Shown here: in pieces, positions 34,374-35,815 of the stretch
How positions within the stretch are numbered: the stretch's first letter is position 1
Layout of the letters: each line of letters opens with the position of its first letter
Made by a program: the position numbers and the translations under genes
The notes under the pieces: generated by a model
The model's database searches: none
Seen by the model: the letters and a program-made list of their open reading frames with translations, nothing else
Told to the model about the DNA's origin: nothing
Origin: Oscillospiraceae bacterium
Lineage (GTDB): Bacteria > Bacillota > Clostridia > Oscillospirales > Oscillospiraceae
DNA: 35,815 nt
Assembly: GCA_020025175.1 (NCBI GenBank)
Contig: JAHHSM010000010.1
Coordinates: 1 to 35,815 of the forward strand
Direction: 5' to 3'

Positions 34374-34766
34374 TTATCCTTTGACCTTCTGAATCAAAGC
34401 CTTAGCTTCGTCTTTTTTCAGAACCTTTCCATAAGACACTACTTTTCCATCCACTACCAGTGCCGGTGTGGTCATGACGCCATAGGTGGTAATTTGGGCA
34501 AAATCTGTTACATGCTCAATGGTGGTATCCATACCCAATTCCCCGAGCGCTTCGACAGTAGCTGCTTCCAGAGCGCTACACTTAGCACATCCGCCGCTGG
34601 CAAAGCCGATAAAAAGTGGAATTGAAGAGCAGGAACAAAATGGGGTGACCGTACCCAATAGAGCAAAGACTATGTTTGCACGGATTCCGTGAAAACGTCC
34701 CAAAATTCGTTTGCTTCTTTCCAGAGGGAAAACGCCATCCCTTTTGATGGTGCTTACGTTCCGCAT
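34374..34766 (-). pseudogene. in-frame fusion of ArsP-type permease fragment and thioredoxin-like protein
   Basis: A 130-codon frame made of two unrelated pieces. Residues about 11-58 match the inner part of ArsP/YraQ-type permeases (ERSKRILGRF, LLGTVTPFCSCSSIPLF). Residues 59-130 match a complete small thioredoxin-like protein with CAKC (Cys60, Cys63), TTPALVVDGKV and a closing helix. The usual gene order is arsR, permease, thioredoxin. Here most of the permease has been lost by a deletion that happens to keep the frame. No ribosome site precedes the ATG. It may be dead, or the thioredoxin part may still be made from an internal start. Confidence 0.75.
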
Positions 34767-34793
34767 TTTGTGTAGCAGTCCGATTTTTCTGCA

Positions 34794-34919
34794 TCAGGCG
34801 TTGTCAAGGTAATCAGCAGTTTTACAGCAGCATCTCTGCCAGGTGCACTTTTCACCGCTGCGAAGCTGTTCCAAAATGGCAAGCCGCTTCGGGTCACACA
34901 GTGCTTTGAATTTTTGCAT
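34794..34919 (-). pseudogene. truncated ArsR-family regulator remnant
   Basis: A 41-codon frame that begins MQKFKALCDPKRLAILEQLR and continues SGEKC, a clear ArsR N-terminus. After that point the sequence no longer matches and stops. A family member would be about 100 residues. It lies just upstream of the permease-thioredoxin fusion and is part of the same decayed operon. Confidence 0.7.
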
Positions 34920-35101
34920 TCTATCCACTTTTTGCTTATTCCCACTCAAAAATGCCCGTTTGGCTTCTACGATATGTAGTATGCCTATTTTATATGTATT
35001 ATCAAGATATAGTGTGATTTTGGCTGGATTATACGCAGTTTTATACTAAATGTGGTCATTTGGGGGCTGTGTCATGCAGCGGATGGAGTGAAGTTGTGGA
35101 T

Positions 35102-35161
35102 AAAATATGCACTTAAAATAAGAGCTTTTTTCTTCCACAAGTTAAAAAAATATGCACTTAA
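35102..35161. repeat. 15-bp direct repeat pair
   Basis: AAAATATGCACTTAA occurs exactly at 35102-35116 and 35147-35161, start to start 45 bp. It lies in a gene-free region before the orphan terminator. Confidence 0.8.
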
Positions 35162-35252
35162 TTTGTACGATTGACAGGATTTTTGAAGCAAGATAAGTGA
35201 AGAAAATAGCAAGGTGTGTGGAAAATGAAAATTGAAAGAGTGCGCATATTAG

Positions 35253-35313
35253 AAAAAATTGACAGAGCAGTCAAGGTTCAAATTTTAAGAACATGTGACT
35301 GCTCTGCTTTTTT
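35253..35313. terminator. long bidirectional hairpin terminator without a gene
   Basis: An 11-bp perfect stem (35263-35273 with 35296-35306) with a secondary GTTC/GAAC pairing in the loop, six T after it and six A before it. It cuts through a weak open frame at 35225-35452. No gene precedes it in the 300 bases upstream on the plus strand. Confidence 0.8.
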
Positions 35314-35491
35314 AAGCCTGCTGGGAAGAAGCGAAGACTTGGATACAATATACGCCCGATTACCACCACAGCGCAAAAGCAGCAGCAACGATTCTGATTT
35401 CCAAACAGTCCTTTTTTACCGCTTTTATTTTGAGTATCTCAGAAAATCATAGTGGTCAACGACAAAACGGCAGAATATTTTATACGACATA

Positions 35492-35539
35492 ATTATATTG
35501 AAAAGTCATTATTTTGATGATACCATTATATTGAAAAGT
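35492..35539 (+). repeat. 15-bp direct repeats upstream of the AAA ATPase gene
   Basis: ATTATATTGAAAAGT is found exactly at 35492-35506 and 35525-35539, 33 bp apart (about three helix turns), ending 18 bp before the start codon. The position suggests an operator or an autoregulatory site. Confidence 0.8.
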
Positions 35540-35557
35540 TGTTCGGGAGGGATTCCT

Positions 35558-35815
35558 ATGCTATACCGAAAGATTTCTGCAACAATTGAGGATCATTTAA
35601 AGTCAGGAAGCAATAAAATTTTATTGGTTGATGGGGCCAGACAGGTGGGCAAAACTTATATTATCCGTCATGTCGGTAAGAAGCTGTTTGAAAATTTCAT
35701 CGAGGTCAATATGGTGGAGGACTCCGTTGGTGACCGTCTGTTTGCAGAAACAAAAACTGTGGAGGATTTTTATCTTCAGCTGAGTATGATTGCCGGAGAT
35801 AAAATGGGGCAGAAG
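35558..35815 (+). CDS. AAA ATPase, DUF4143-type (partial, runs off the window)
   Basis: The first 86 residues of a longer protein. Walker A is DGARQVGKT, preceded by a helical lead (MLYRKISATIEDHLKS) and followed by FIEVNMVED and LFAETKTVEDF, as in the AAA_14/DUF4143 ATPases, usually about 400 residues. These are common accessory proteins of poorly known function. GGGAGG lies 7 bases before the ATG. The 3' end is cut by the window edge. Confidence 0.85.
   Translation, partial: MLYRKISATIEDHLKSGSNKILLVDGARQVGKTYIIRHVGKKLFENFIEVNMVEDSVGDRLFAETKTVEDFYLQLSMIAGDKMGQK

Noticed and set aside
35225..35452. Frame of 75 codons with a weak ribosome site
   Set aside because: A strong bidirectional terminator lies inside it at 35253-35313, so it is unlikely to be expressed.
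1..35815. CRISPR array or complete insertion sequence
   Set aside because: No regularly spaced repeats and no transposase or recombinase frame were seen.

Overview
The window looks like a chromosomal segment of a low-to-mid GC anaerobic Bacillota, most likely class Clostridia and possibly Oscillospirales. The reasons are strong AGGAGG ribosome sites with ATG, GTG and TTG starts, U-tailed hairpin terminators after most genes, a sensory-type [FeFe]-hydrogenase, an FMN riboswitch, a YtrA-type GntR regulator and an HPr-family protein. The taxonomic guess is inference from gene content and cannot be settled from the sequence alone.

From 1 to about 21 kb the content is mainly housekeeping, in short transcription units. 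It starts with a gene-poor stretch, a tRNA-Leu/tRNA-fMet unit and dapA (lysine/peptidoglycan). Next come a two-gene sensory module (an [FeFe]-hydrogenase-like protein with PAS domain plus a PP2C/SpoIIE phosphatase), an RluA-type pseudouridine synthase with a CYTH protein, moaA, a MESH1-like HD hydrolase and a NudC-like Nudix enzyme. They are followed by an HPr homologue that has lost the phosphorylatable histidine, mntP (manganese export), a helix-turn-helix protein, pfkA with an alpha/beta hydrolase, an MFS transporter, an SseB-like protein and an AlaX-type alanyl-tRNA editing protein. An FMN riboswitch then lies between two probable flavoproteins (a PNPOx-like protein and a flavodoxin). A small two-gene unknown pair and a DUF4272 protein close this part.

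From about 22 kb to the end the window is more mosaic. An AT-rich PPP-type phosphatase gene lies next to a GC-rich, S-layer-anchored 5'-nucleotidase-like gene and an XRE regulator with membrane helices. The most coherent accessory system is a five-gene operon at 26.4-31.8 kb: a TIM-barrel isomerase/epimerase-like enzyme, a lipoprotein solute-binding protein, a fused double permease, an ATPase of the FbpABC/AfuABC class, and a YcdX-like PHP phosphatase with all nine metal ligands. Together these suggest import of a small anionic, possibly phosphorylated, organic substrate and its conversion inside the cell. A surface 5'-nucleotidase lies nearby.

A YtrA-like GntR regulator with its ABC exporter follows, with a palindrome over its promoter. 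After that comes a decayed arsR / ArsP-permease / thioredoxin locus in which a deletion has fused the permease and thioredoxin pieces in frame. The window ends inside an AAA ATPase gene preceded by two 15-bp direct repeats.

The best candidates for less-described biology are the hydrogenase/phosphatase sensor, the His-less HPr, the FMN riboswitch ahead of a PNPOx-like gene, and the 26.4-31.8 kb uptake-and-phosphatase operon.
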